Origin: DASYAN01 sp036501345
Lineage (GTDB): Bacteria; Chloroflexota; Ktedonobacteria; Ktedonobacterales; Ktedonobacteraceae
Direction: 5' to 3'
Length of the DNA stretch: 22,614 bases
Assembly: GCA_036501345.1 (NCBI GenBank)
Contig: DASYAN010000490.1
Coordinates: 1-22,614, forward strand
Position numbers and translations under genes: made by a program. Within the stretch, counting starts at the first letter, position 1. Every line of letters begins with the position of its first letter. Below, piece after piece: positions 6,514-13,587 of this stretch. Under the pieces are notes generated by a model. The model was not told where the DNA came from. It did no database searches and worked only from the letters and a program-made list of their open reading frames with translations.

Positions 6514-8400
6514 TTAAAATAGAACGGATGAATTTTTGAGCTTCACCTGACGCAAACCTCGAATAGCATTACAAATATATATTTTCTCTGCTTCAAGCAA
6601 ATCATCCAAGTGAAGTACCGCTTCCTGGGCGCGAGGGTTTACTTCCAGTAGATACTGGCGATAAACACCATTAAGTAATCCACTGTGTAAAGAAGGGGTC
6701 AGCAGTGAACCATTGCGCTCAATGAAAATATTGTTGGTTGCGCCCTCTGTCACTTCTCCTTTTTCGTTGAGAAAAATTATATCTGCATAACTGTTTTCCA
6801 GGGCAAAGCGGCTAGCGCGATCATAGAGAGTACGGTGGGTCGTTTTATGATAGTACATACGATTGTGCGAGTCAGTATGTTCTGAGCTGAGCACGACTAT
6901 CTGCTCTGGAACAGGCTGTGCTTCTTGGATCTGGATAGCTTCACTATACCATTGCCCTGTACGGCTTAGTTTCAGCCGTATTTTGTATTTGTGGCCTGCG
7001 ATGAGATTAGTACTCAGTTGGGTCAGTACACTGTGTATGCTTGTTGGATCGTAGGCATACTGAAAGTAATTTGCTGAGTCGGCTATACGTTGCAAATGTT
7101 TGTCAAGACGTTGATATCCATTGTCCCATAAAATAGCTTCCAGAATATCAAACTCAGCTGGTGCATTGGTCAGAAAATGGGCTTTGACAATACATTCGGT
7201 ATATTCATCGGAGGCAACCGAATCATAGACAATGCCGCTACCAACGCCCATCTCACCACGTCCGTTTTCAAGTACAACTGTGCGAATCGCGACATTAAAC
7301 ATTGCCCTCGTTGAGTGATCCAAGGAAGGGGCAAAGTAACCAATGGAACCGGTATAAATCCTGCGTGGTGAACTCTCTAATTCCTTGATAATTTCCATTG
7401 CTCTGATCTTAGGAGCGCCCGTTACCGAACCGCATGGGAACAAACTTCTAACTACTTGGGAATAGTTCACATCATCTTTCAATGTACCTTCTACGGTCGA
7501 GGTCATGTGGAATAGCGTATTGTATTTCTCAATGGTGAATAGCTTAGGGACTGTTACAGAGCCAACTTGACACAAGCGTCCCAGATCGTTACGTAGTAGA
7601 TCGACAATCATAACATTTTCTGCACGATTCTTGCTGTCGTGCGAGAGCCACTCCGTCAACTGTTGATCTTCAAGTTGTGTGCGGCCGCGTGGTATCGTTC
7701 CTTTCATCGGGCGTGCAATAATTTGCTGTCCTTTGATACAAAAGAATAACTCGGGAGAAAGGCAGAGTATCTCTTGCCCGGCAGCCTGTATATATGCACT
7801 GTAAGACACCCGTTGCTTGCTTTTCAATGCCTTGTACAGAGACACCGGCGAACCGTCAAACGTAAAATGGTAGCGACCGGTAAAGTTGATCTGGTAGACA
7901 TCACCAGCACAAATGTACTCTTTGATTCTGTGAATATTTTCGCTATATTCTGCTTTGTCCAGGTCGAAGTGCATGTTATCTAAAATCGGGATGGTTTCAT
8001 CGTGCGAGGTAAAGGGAGTGGAGGGTAGCCCATCTGGTTCAGGTAGTCCTTGAAGTTTGCCGTTTGTGTGATTATAGATGATTGGTTGTTGGTAAACACC
8101 TAACCATGCCAAAGGTTGTTTTTCGCTATGATAATCTAACAAGCCGAGCTTTTCAATATGGTAGCCGCACTCATAAGCAAAGTAACCTGCAAGATAGTAG
8201 CCTTGCTGTACATACTTTGGAATGGAAGCAAGTAAGTCAGCTAATTCACTGACCCGGTGAATCTGTAGTATCTGTACTGGGTCAACAAATAAGAAACTGT
8301 AAATATTGTTCCGATCGTTTTGAGCACTCTCAAGTAGAACGACATTTTCTTTGCTTTGGACAAGGCCATAATATTCTTCAGGAAGATCTTTAAAAACCAA
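6514..8400 (-). CDS. pabB: fused aminodeoxychorismate synthase component I / aminodeoxychorismate lyase (PabB-PabC)
   Basis: A 628-residue bifunctional enzyme for p-aminobenzoate, a folate precursor. Residues 1 to ~410 are the chorismate-binding PabB domain: LSPELFF (214-220), ARPMKGTIPRG (229-239) with K233, the lysine that attacks chorismate C2 in PabB-type enzymes, and FPCGSVTGAPKIRAME (321-336). Residues ~415-628 are a fold-type IV PLP lyase (PabC): LEAILWDNGYQRLDKHLQR (420-438), YHKTTHR with K519 as the likely PLP lysine, and VTEGATNNIFI (550-560). Ammonia would come from a separate PabA, not seen here. The start is TTG 8400 and AAGGAG lies 12 bases upstream; no ATG is available near the N-terminus. 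Such fusions are known in Firmicutes and other phyla. It has its own promoter at 8475-8503 and runs towards the biotin operon. Confidence 0.93.
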   Translation of the reverse strand: MVFKDLPEEYYGLVQSKENVVLLESAQNDRNNIYSFLFVDPVQILQIHRVSELADLLASIPKYVQQGYYLAGYFAYECGYHIEKLGLLDYHSEKQPLAWLGVYQQPIIYNHTNGKLQGLPEPDGLPSTPFTSHDETIPILDNMHFDLDKAEYSENIHRIKEYICAGDVYQINFTGRYHFTFDGSPVSLYKALKSKQRVSYSAYIQAAGQEILCLSPELFFCIKGQQIIARPMKGTIPRGRTQLEDQQLTEWLSHDSKNRAENVMIVDLLRNDLGRLCQVGSVTVPKLFTIEKYNTLFHMTSTVEGTLKDDVNYSQVVRSLFPCGSVTGAPKIRAMEIIKELESSPRRIYTGSIGYFAPSLDHSTRAMFNVAIRTVVLENGRGEMGVGSGIVYDSVASDEYTECIVKAHFLTNAPAEFDILEAILWDNGYQRLDKHLQRIADSANYFQYAYDPTSIHSVLTQLSTNLIAGHKYKIRLKLSRTGQWYSEAIQIQEAQPVPEQIVVLSSEHTDSHNRMYYHKTTHRTLYDRASRFALENSYADIIFLNEKGEVTEGATNNIFIERNGSLLTPSLHSGLLNGVYRQYLLEVNPRAQEAVLHLDDLLEAEKIYICNAIRGLRQVKLKNSSVLF

Positions 8401-8474
8401 CTAGAATACTTGCTCCTTTTGCTGTGTGGAATTTCTTGACTTCGATTTCTGAATCCACTAACAATGCTGTTCGA

Positions 8475-8503
8475 AGTATAGCAAAGAAATTTATTTGTGT
8501 CAT
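8475..8503 (-). promoter_or_regulatory. pabB: promoter of pabBC
   Basis: Read on the - strand, ATGACA (-35, 8503-8498) and TATACT (-10, 8480-8475) each match five of six consensus bases and are 17 bases apart. The start would be near 8468, giving a leader of roughly 70 nt before the TTG at 8400. Confidence 0.65.
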
Positions 8504-8568
8504 GTCATCAATGATTGGTAGGATGTTTTGGTTCACACCTTATAGGCGAGTCAAGCTCAACTATTTTT

Positions 8569-8593
8569 GAGGGACGGGCCGATTTTGTCCCTC
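8569..8593. repeat. 7-bp hairpin between divergent pabBC and pseudokinase genes
   Basis: GAGGGAC (8569-8575) and GTCCCTC (8587-8593) form a perfect stem around an 11-base loop. It is preceded by a T run (8564-8568) but no T run follows on either strand, so it is not a standard terminator. The rest of the 433-base gap 8401-8833 holds only the two promoter elements listed; I see no gene in it. Confidence 0.4.
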
Positions 8594-8718
8594 TATCCCC
8601 CTTCCTAAATAGGCAAGCTGGCTTCATACTATTCTTACAATACCAACCCATGTCCAATGATGGAAATTTCAGATGAATGGCTCTGTCCCATGACCTGCAT
8701 TCCTATTTGAGGATTGTC

Positions 8719-8727
8719 TGTTAGAAT
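8719..8727 (+). promoter_or_regulatory. extended -10 of the pseudokinase gene
   Basis: TGT followed by TAGAAT is an extended -10 box with no good -35. GGATTGTC stands just before it (8711-8718). The promoter of the STAND regulator (16715-16743) also carries GGATTGTC and TGTTAGAAT, with a few more bases between them, which may indicate shared control. Confidence 0.35.
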
Positions 8728-8833
8728 GCGACTAGGTTACTGTAAGCAAAAAGGCTGAGAGAGCTTGCAGAGAGGAACGAGAGCAAAATTTGCAACATCT
8801 GAATCAAGTATCAGGGAAAGGAAATTCTTAGGC

Positions 8834-10057
8834 ATGAATAAACTCAGTGATCCACTCTTAGGGCATATGATTCGTGGGTATCGCCTACAAGAGTTACTCG
8901 AAAGTGACATGATTACAAAAGTCTATCGTGCCCGTACTCAGGAACTCTGGCAGACACCTGAACTGATTATTACGATGCTAACTCTGCCTGGGACACTATC
9001 GGTTCAGACTCGAGTGCAGTTTATAAAAAGGTTTTTATACGAAGCAAAGCGTGTTGTGCGACTACGCCATAAACTCCTCTTTCCTCTTTTTGGATACGGT
9101 AAGCAGGATGGATATCCATATTTATTAACACCAAATGTATCAGGTATAACCCTGGCAGCCTATTTGAAACAAAAGCAACGCTGGAGTCCATCAGAAGCAT
9201 TTACGATTCTTGTTCCTATTGCCAAAGCACTCACTTACATTCATAGCCAAGGATTGGTATACCAATTTTTAGATCCCACAAACATCTTCTTGCAGGATTC
9301 GAAAGTACCACAAATTGCCAAATTAAACTATCCCCAGATGTTGCGTATGGATGGTCTGAATGATGAGATAACTGCTTCATCCCCCTATGCCCATCTCCAA
9401 AACATTGCTGGACCCTACTTAGGAGCAGCAGAATATTTGGCTCCTGAAGTTGTGAAAGGGGCAAAGCCAGATCCACGGTCGGACATTTACTCACTAGGTA
9501 TCATCCTCTTTCAATTGCTGAGTGGACATCCCCCATTTACCGGAAGGGACTACTTGGAAGTTGCACAAATGCATGTTCGTAAACCATTGCCCTCAATTCA
9601 TGATACTGAACCAGATATTCCTGTTGCATTAGAACTTGTTCTCAATCATGCTTTGTATCGCAACCCTGAACATCGCTTTCAAACTCCTGAAGATTTTGTC
9701 ACTGCATATGCTCATGTGCTTGATGGACAATCACAAGTGCAAAAGCGTCCCCGGGCTACACCACCAGCTGAGCAAATCCGGACCTTTCCCACTGCTGTGT
9801 TAGCAAATGATCCGAATATGCAATCCATTGAAGAGGATCGGGAAACTATGCAATTATTTAAAGAAGAACGGGAAAGGGTGCAGCCGTTTGAACGAAGACG
9901 AGAAAAGGTGCAGCCGTTCGAGCGAGGACGAGAGAAAGTGCAAGTGCATGAAGAACAGGAGGATGATTCCTGGTTAAATGCAGCGGGTCCTGTTCACAGG
10001 CGGCGGCCAGAGAAAAAATCGGAAATGTCCGATGATCAGTTCTTCTCATCTAGATGA
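8834..10057 (+). CDS. Ser/Thr kinase-fold protein lacking all catalytic motifs (pseudokinase)
   Basis: A 407-residue protein whose first ~290 residues align end to end with bacterial Hanks-type kinases but carry none of the catalytic residues. The glycine loop reads LESDMITKV (22-30). The VAIK lysine position is T47 (IITML). HRDLKP is replaced by YQFLDP (143-148), and DFG by KLN (163-165). Structural residues persist: the helix C Glu (E70), N150, YLAPE (201-205) and RSDIYSLGIILFQLLSGHPPF. The domain is therefore probably folded and used as a binding or scaffolding module rather than as an enzyme. The tail has four 10-residue charged repeats (336-375) and no membrane segment. I prefer ATG 8834, with AAAGGA at 8817-8822, because the domain then starts as in relatives; a TTG at 8765 would add 23 residues. 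It stands alone between pabBC and the hydrolase. Confidence 0.85.
   Translation: MNKLSDPLLGHMIRGYRLQELLESDMITKVYRARTQELWQTPELIITMLTLPGTLSVQTRVQFIKRFLYEAKRVVRLRHKLLFPLFGYGKQDGYPYLLTPNVSGITLAAYLKQKQRWSPSEAFTILVPIAKALTYIHSQGLVYQFLDPTNIFLQDSKVPQIAKLNYPQMLRMDGLNDEITASSPYAHLQNIAGPYLGAAEYLAPEVVKGAKPDPRSDIYSLGIILFQLLSGHPPFTGRDYLEVAQMHVRKPLPSIHDTEPDIPVALELVLNHALYRNPEHRFQTPEDFVTAYAHVLDGQSQVQKRPRATPPAEQIRTFPTAVLANDPNMQSIEEDRETMQLFKEERERVQPFERRREKVQPFERGREKVQVHEEQEDDSWLNAAGPVHRRRPEKKSEMSDDQFFSSR
9839..9958 (+). repeat. four tandem 30-bp units encoding a charged 10-residue repeat
   Basis: The units encode RETMQLFKEE, RERVQPFERR, REKVQPFERG and REKVQVHEEQ. The middle two are nearly identical at DNA level, pointing to recent slippage duplication. 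The repeat is rich in Arg, Glu and Gln, with a hydrophobic or aromatic residue about every tenth place; it could be an extended charged helix. Confidence 0.75.
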
Positions 10058-10059
10058 TC

Positions 10060-10099
10060 TTTTTCCACTATTGATCAGAAACGACCAATAGTGGAAAAA
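10060..10099. terminator. 14-bp perfect inverted repeat after the pseudokinase
   Basis: TTTTTCCACTATTG (10060-10073) pairs perfectly with CAATAGTGGAAAAA (10086-10099) around a 12-base loop, starting three bases after the stop codon. The U run lies inside the stem instead of following it, so it is an atypical terminator. It may equally protect the mRNA 3' end. Confidence 0.5.
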
Positions 10100-10214
10100 T
10101 TACCTTGAAACATCCTTTCTTTGCAATATAGATAGCCTCTTTCTTATAGTCTCCAATAAGGATGGTCCAGCTATCTTAGCAATCTTCTGGTGGACAGTAG
10201 CTAATAGCAGCCTA

Positions 10215-10245
10215 TTGCCAATATATTTTGCCTTATTGGTATACT
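10215..10245 (+). promoter_or_regulatory. promoter for the epimerase stump and C-N hydrolase
   Basis: TTGCCA (10215-10220) and TATACT (10240-10245) are 19 bases apart. The -10 is extended by TGG directly before it, which compensates for the long spacer. CCAATA (10218-10223) and TATTGG (10234-10239) form an inverted repeat within the promoter and could be an operator. Confidence 0.45.
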
Positions 10246-10322
10246 CACTATATATGAGCCTGTATTAGACTGCATCGGGCTAATTGTTTTTGGAAATGAT
10301 GGGAAGTGAGGTTATTGTTGAG

Positions 10323-10424
10323 ATGAAATTACTCGTTACAGGGGCCACAGGCTTTCTAGCTAGTCCCCAGGTGAATAGGTTGGTAGAGTGTGGAGGTGAG
10401 GTACGAGTCATAGCATGCAGATAA
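10323..10424 (+). pseudogene. N-terminal stump of an NAD(P)-dependent epimerase/dehydratase
   Basis: A 33-codon frame beginning MKLLVTGATGFLASP and ending VRVIACR then TAA. The start matches the Rossmann glycine motif (TGATGFLG) of extended SDR sugar-nucleotide epimerases, and the end resembles the VRVLxR strand that follows helix A. The protein stops there, so no active site can form. The last bases overlap the ATG of the C-N hydrolase (10415) in another frame. The likely history is a deletion or recombination that fused the hydrolase to the remains of an epimerase gene. The stump may now act as a small upstream ORF whose termination next to the hydrolase start aids re-initiation. The family call rests on one motif. 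Confidence 0.6.
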
Positions 10425-11245
10425 ATATTGCCGTCGTCCAATTCGAAATTCGCCCCTTTGCTCCCGTTGAGAATCTTGCCAAGGCGGAGCAATTCATTCA
10501 AGATGCGTCATCCAAGGCGGATATGATTGTCTTCCCCGAGGATTTCCTTACTGGTCCCCTTGGTGGGAACAAGGCCTTTGTTGATTACGAGAACTCCTAT
10601 GTTCAACATTTCCAGCATTTGGCGGCTAAATATAGGATAGATCTTGTTCCTGGTTCATTCGTCGAAAGTGACCATGATGGGCTCTATAACACAACGTATT
10701 ATATCGACAAGACAGGTACTATCCGGGGAAGATACCGCAAAGTCAACCTCTGGCACCCCGAGAGGACTTATTTGACACCTGGCAACGGTTCGTGCATCTT
10801 GGACACCCCGTATGGTCGGGTTGGCTTAATTATCTGTTGGGATTTAGTATTTCCAGAAGTCTTCCGCAGCATGCTTCGGCAAGAGGTCGAAATGGTCATC
10901 TGTCCAAGCTACTGGTGCTTCGAGGATGCCTCTGCAGTGGGGCTTATGCACGAACCCAACTCAGAGATCAAGCTGGTCAATGCCGTCTGTACAGCACGTG
11001 CCTTTGAAAACGAAATTATCCTCGTTTTTGCTAATGCAGCCGCTTATAGCAGCGTGTCACGGGGAACCGATCGGCTCTTTGGTCGCTCTCAAATCACTGC
11101 ACCTTTCAAAGGGCCATTGCATATTCTGCCTCATGCGGACGAGGAAATGTTTATTCAAACCGTGGATACTGACATTCTCAAGGATGCTGAATACGCCTAT
11201 ATGATCAGGAAAGACCTAGGTGTACAGGTTCCGCTTCTTTCCTAA
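10415..11245 (+). CDS. carbon-nitrogen hydrolase (nitrilase superfamily)
   Basis: A 276-residue amidase-type member of the nitrilase superfamily, which cleaves or condenses non-peptide C-N bonds through a Glu-Lys-Cys triad. All three are present: E42 in VFPEDFLTG, K109 in RGRYRKVNLW and C141 in IICWDLVFPE. The second conserved Glu lies in HPERTYLTPG (E116). ARAFENEI and the RSQITAP segment are typical of later strands. Substrate is not evident; omega-amidase, carbamoylputrescine amidase and general aliphatic amidases are all possible. The ATG at 10415 overlaps the epimerase stump (10323-10424). GGAGGTGAGG (10392-10401) lies 13 bases upstream, slightly far, so re-initiation may help. The 3' end overlaps the convergent glycosyltransferase gene by 41 bases. 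Confidence 0.9.
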   Translation: MQINIAVVQFEIRPFAPVENLAKAEQFIQDASSKADMIVFPEDFLTGPLGGNKAFVDYENSYVQHFQHLAAKYRIDLVPGSFVESDHDGLYNTTYYIDKTGTIRGRYRKVNLWHPERTYLTPGNGSCILDTPYGRVGLIICWDLVFPEVFRSMLRQEVEMVICPSYWCFEDASAVGLMHEPNSEIKLVNAVCTARAFENEIILVFANAAAYSSVSRGTDRLFGRSQITAPFKGPLHILPHADEEMFIQTVDTDILKDAEYAYMIRKDLGVQVPLLS

Positions 11246-12782
11246 CAGAGGGTTCTGGAAGATATGCCTGCGCAACATCATCAGTATCTACGTCTCTCGA
11301 CCTAAATTTGGTCAGAGGCAGCCATCTGCGCAGGCGTGTCTGCCACCAGTTAAAGAGATATGCGAGTGTGACACCAACAAAAAATGTATTACGCACATTT
11401 ACTACTGCGAGAAAGCCTGTGGGAAGTGTAATTATATGCGCATTGATTGAAGTTGGCAACTGCGAGTAAAAAAAGATATAGAGTATTGTGGTGAGTAGCG
11501 AGATCATTCCCCAGCAGAAGAGCCAGAAGCCATTGAATGCGCCAGCGTATGCCAGCAGCGGAATAAGCCACATCAGATACTGAGGGCTGAACGTCTTTCC
11601 GGTCGCTAGAAAAACCAGGATTAAGGCAATTGATGCCTGTACAATATCCAACTTTTTGTGCCACTGGAGCCAGAGAATATATATCATTCCTATCACCAGA
11701 CAGCTCGTCCCCATTAGCGAAATGGTATGGCCAAGCTTGTCATTGATAATATTGATTGAACCATAACTGTACTCAATCCTCTGCCAGGGGAGGCCCATGT
11801 GTTGCGCAATCCACAGCACCGTGCTCCCGGTCGACTCTACCTGAACTGGTCGCTGTAGAAAATAACTCAGCTGGCTAACTACTGCTCCATAAAAGTCAAG
11901 CGATGCGAATATTCCTGTTGTTACCAGCAAAATTATCAGAAAGAGCAAACAGTTCTGCCAGCGCCAGCGTCGTATTCCCAATAGCATGTGCCAATACTGT
12001 TTCGGAGCATCTCGCCAAGTAAAATCCTCAGCAGGTACATACAAACGATCTAGTGCCTGTTGTTCCGCAAGGAATAAGGCAGGAAATATCAAGATAGGAT
12101 AAATCTTTAGCAGCACACTCAATGCCAGTACGCAATAAGCCGTTGTCCAGTGTTGCCGCTCTGCAGCAATCACACAGAGCAGAGTCAGTAATGCTGGCAG
12201 CAGATCGAAACGTACCAGTGCCAGTGCTGGTACTCCGATTAGCAAGTAGAATGCGAATATTAACGGAGAACCAAGTGGTCCGTAGTGTTGTAGCAGCCAA
12301 TAGATTCCTATCGTCACCACGGCCATCAGAAGAGCAAATCCTATTTGATAATGCAGTAGAGGCAAAGTAAGCGGCAAAGAAAACATCAGCACTGTCAATG
12401 GAGGATATTCAAAGGGCAAAATGTGAAATGCTGATGTTTGAGTACCCATATTTAAAAACGCACATTGGGTTGAGGGGAGCACATGTGTTGCGTTTGTACC
12501 AAACCAGAAGGCGAGCGCATAGCACTGATAGCGTGCTGGATCTGTTGTTGCCAGATACGATGGGATAAAGAATTCCCAGGCAACTCCGCTACACATCAAA
12601 AGTGTCACCAGAACAATAGGTAGGTATGCCATTCCAACGTGACGGGTTTGCAAGGCATTCCAGAATGATATCAAAGATAGATTAAACGAGAACGGTTTAA
12701 ATTGATCAATAGTACTCTGTTTTATTGGCTCTCTCCACAAATGTTGATACCCTCGCGATATGTCTATTTGACAGCCCCACAA
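11205..12782 (-). CDS. polytopic membrane glycosyltransferase, GT87-like (DUF2029)
   Basis: A 525-residue integral membrane protein with about ten hydrophobic segments, beginning near residues 51-70. GT87 enzymes transfer mannose or other sugars from polyprenyl-phosphate donors on the outer face of the membrane. Supporting features are the acidic extracytoplasmic loop FEYPPLT (124-130), VRFDLLPALLTLL (190-202), LLKIYPILIFPAL (224-236) and GKTFSPQYLMWLIPLLAY (395-412), the last a hallmark of the family. A long cytoplasmic tail rich in charged residues ends the protein. The start is uncertain: TTG 12782 has no visible ribosome binding site, an in-frame stop lies 19 codons upstream, and the first internal ATG (residue 51) would begin right at the first membrane segment. 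It overlaps the convergent hydrolase by 41 bases. The acceptor is unknown. Confidence 0.8.
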   Translation of the reverse strand: MWGCQIDISRGYQHLWREPIKQSTIDQFKPFSFNLSLISFWNALQTRHVGMAYLPIVLVTLLMCSGVAWEFFIPSYLATTDPARYQCYALAFWFGTNATHVLPSTQCAFLNMGTQTSAFHILPFEYPPLTVLMFSLPLTLPLLHYQIGFALLMAVVTIGIYWLLQHYGPLGSPLIFAFYLLIGVPALALVRFDLLPALLTLLCVIAAERQHWTTAYCVLALSVLLKIYPILIFPALFLAEQQALDRLYVPAEDFTWRDAPKQYWHMLLGIRRWRWQNCLLFLIILLVTTGIFASLDFYGAVVSQLSYFLQRPVQVESTGSTVLWIAQHMGLPWQRIEYSYGSINIINDKLGHTISLMGTSCLVIGMIYILWLQWHKKLDIVQASIALILVFLATGKTFSPQYLMWLIPLLAYAGAFNGFWLFCWGMISLLTTILYIFFYSQLPTSINAHIITLPTGFLAVVNVRNTFFVGVTLAYLFNWWQTRLRRWLPLTKFRSRDVDTDDVAQAYLPEPSVRKEAEPVHLGLS

Positions 12783-12931
12783 GCAGAATGCTAGAATCCC
12801 AAACGATGCCCTTCTCGCAAGTGGACCCAGTCCCTTTTAGAGAAAACGAGCCATGACTAAAAGAAGTCACAGGTTCAGTTTCTACTCTATAGTAAAAGTT
12901 AGGAACCCGATACACTCTTTATGATAAAGTT

Positions 12932-12949
12932 CTGCCTCCCGGCAGTTTT
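12932..12949 (+). terminator. short hairpin with T run upstream of the peroxiredoxin gene
   Basis: CTGCC-TCCC-GGCAG is followed by TTTTCTTT. The shape is that of a weak intrinsic terminator or attenuator. It lies 48 bases before the peroxiredoxin ATG, with a possible -10 (TATGAT, 12920-12925) just in front. The stem has only 5 bp, so it could be chance. Confidence 0.3.
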
Positions 12950-12997
12950 CTTTCCTCCCTTACTGATTATCAGGAAGGGTTCCCAGAAAGGTTTTTT

Positions 12998-13486
12998 ATG
13001 GATAGTCGAAATCGTACAGAGACAAAGACCCTTAAAGTTGGTGATATTGCTCCAGATTTTACACTCAAGGCGGCCAATAAAGAGCCATGGCGTCTCAAGG
13101 ATTTGCGTGGTAAGAAGAACGTCGTCCTCGCCTTTGTTCCTTTCGCTTTCAGTGGTGTCTGCTCAACGCAATTGCCATCCTATGAAGCTTCATTGGATCG
13201 CTTCAAAAATGTTGATACCGAAGTTGTGAGTATTAGCATGGACAGTACCCATGCTTTGCACGCCTGGGAGGAGTCGATGCACACCTCATTCCCTCTGCTC
13301 TCCGACTTTTACCCACAAGGTCAGATCGTCGATCTCTATGGAGTACGTAATCCTGCTGGTATGTCAGAGCGTGCTCTTTTTGTTATCGACAAAGAGGGCA
13401 TCATTCGTTATATCGAGGTTGTACATACCCCTGGCGAAATGCCAGACAATGAAGACCTATTTGAGGTTCTGCGCAAGATCTCGTAA
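12998..13486 (+). CDS. 1-Cys peroxiredoxin, AhpE-like
   Basis: A thiol peroxidase of 162 residues that reduces hydrogen peroxide, organic peroxides and peroxynitrite in the cytoplasm. The AhpC/TSA fold opens with VGDIAPDFTL (14-23). The active site FVPFAFSGVC gives P48, S52 and C55, with Ser replacing the more common Thr of PxxxTxxC. The conserved Arg lies in SERALFVIDKEGIIRY. C55 is the only cysteine, so there is no resolving Cys and recycling needs an external thiol. FPLLSDFYPQGQIVDLYGV and the HTPGEMPDN loop resemble mycobacterial AhpE more than Bcp or Tpx. Start ATG 12998 follows AGAAAGG (12985-12991) with a 6-base spacer. It is monocistronic, ended by the long hairpin at 13513-13565 shared with convergent pncB. 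Confidence 0.92.
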   Translation: MDSRNRTETKTLKVGDIAPDFTLKAANKEPWRLKDLRGKKNVVLAFVPFAFSGVCSTQLPSYEASLDRFKNVDTEVVSISMDSTHALHAWEESMHTSFPLLSDFYPQGQIVDLYGVRNPAGMSERALFVIDKEGIIRYIEVVHTPGEMPDNEDLFEVLRKIS

Positions 13487-13512
13487 TCGCAGTTTGTCCT
13501 GGAAGATCCAGG

Positions 13513-13565
13513 CCAAGAAGAAGACCTACAGGCAAAACTGTTTTCTCTGTAGGTCTTCTTCTTGG
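13513..13565. terminator. 19-bp perfect hairpin between convergent peroxiredoxin and pncB
   Basis: The arms 13513-13531 and 13547-13565 are exact reverse complements. The 15-base loop itself contains an AAAAC/GTTTT mini-stem. No T run follows on either strand, so it is probably a bidirectional stop or 3'-end stabiliser of RNA rather than a textbook intrinsic terminator. Confidence 0.65.
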
Positions 13566-13587
13566 GCGCGTTTCTAACGGTTCCTCT

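Noticed and set aside
10060..10099. Textbook intrinsic terminator
   Set aside because: The stem is perfect but no T run follows it; it is listed only as an atypical terminator.
12706..12915. 69-codon - strand ORF upstream of the glycosyltransferase
   Set aside because: Overlaps the glycosyltransferase start in another frame, has no family resemblance and no ribosome binding site.
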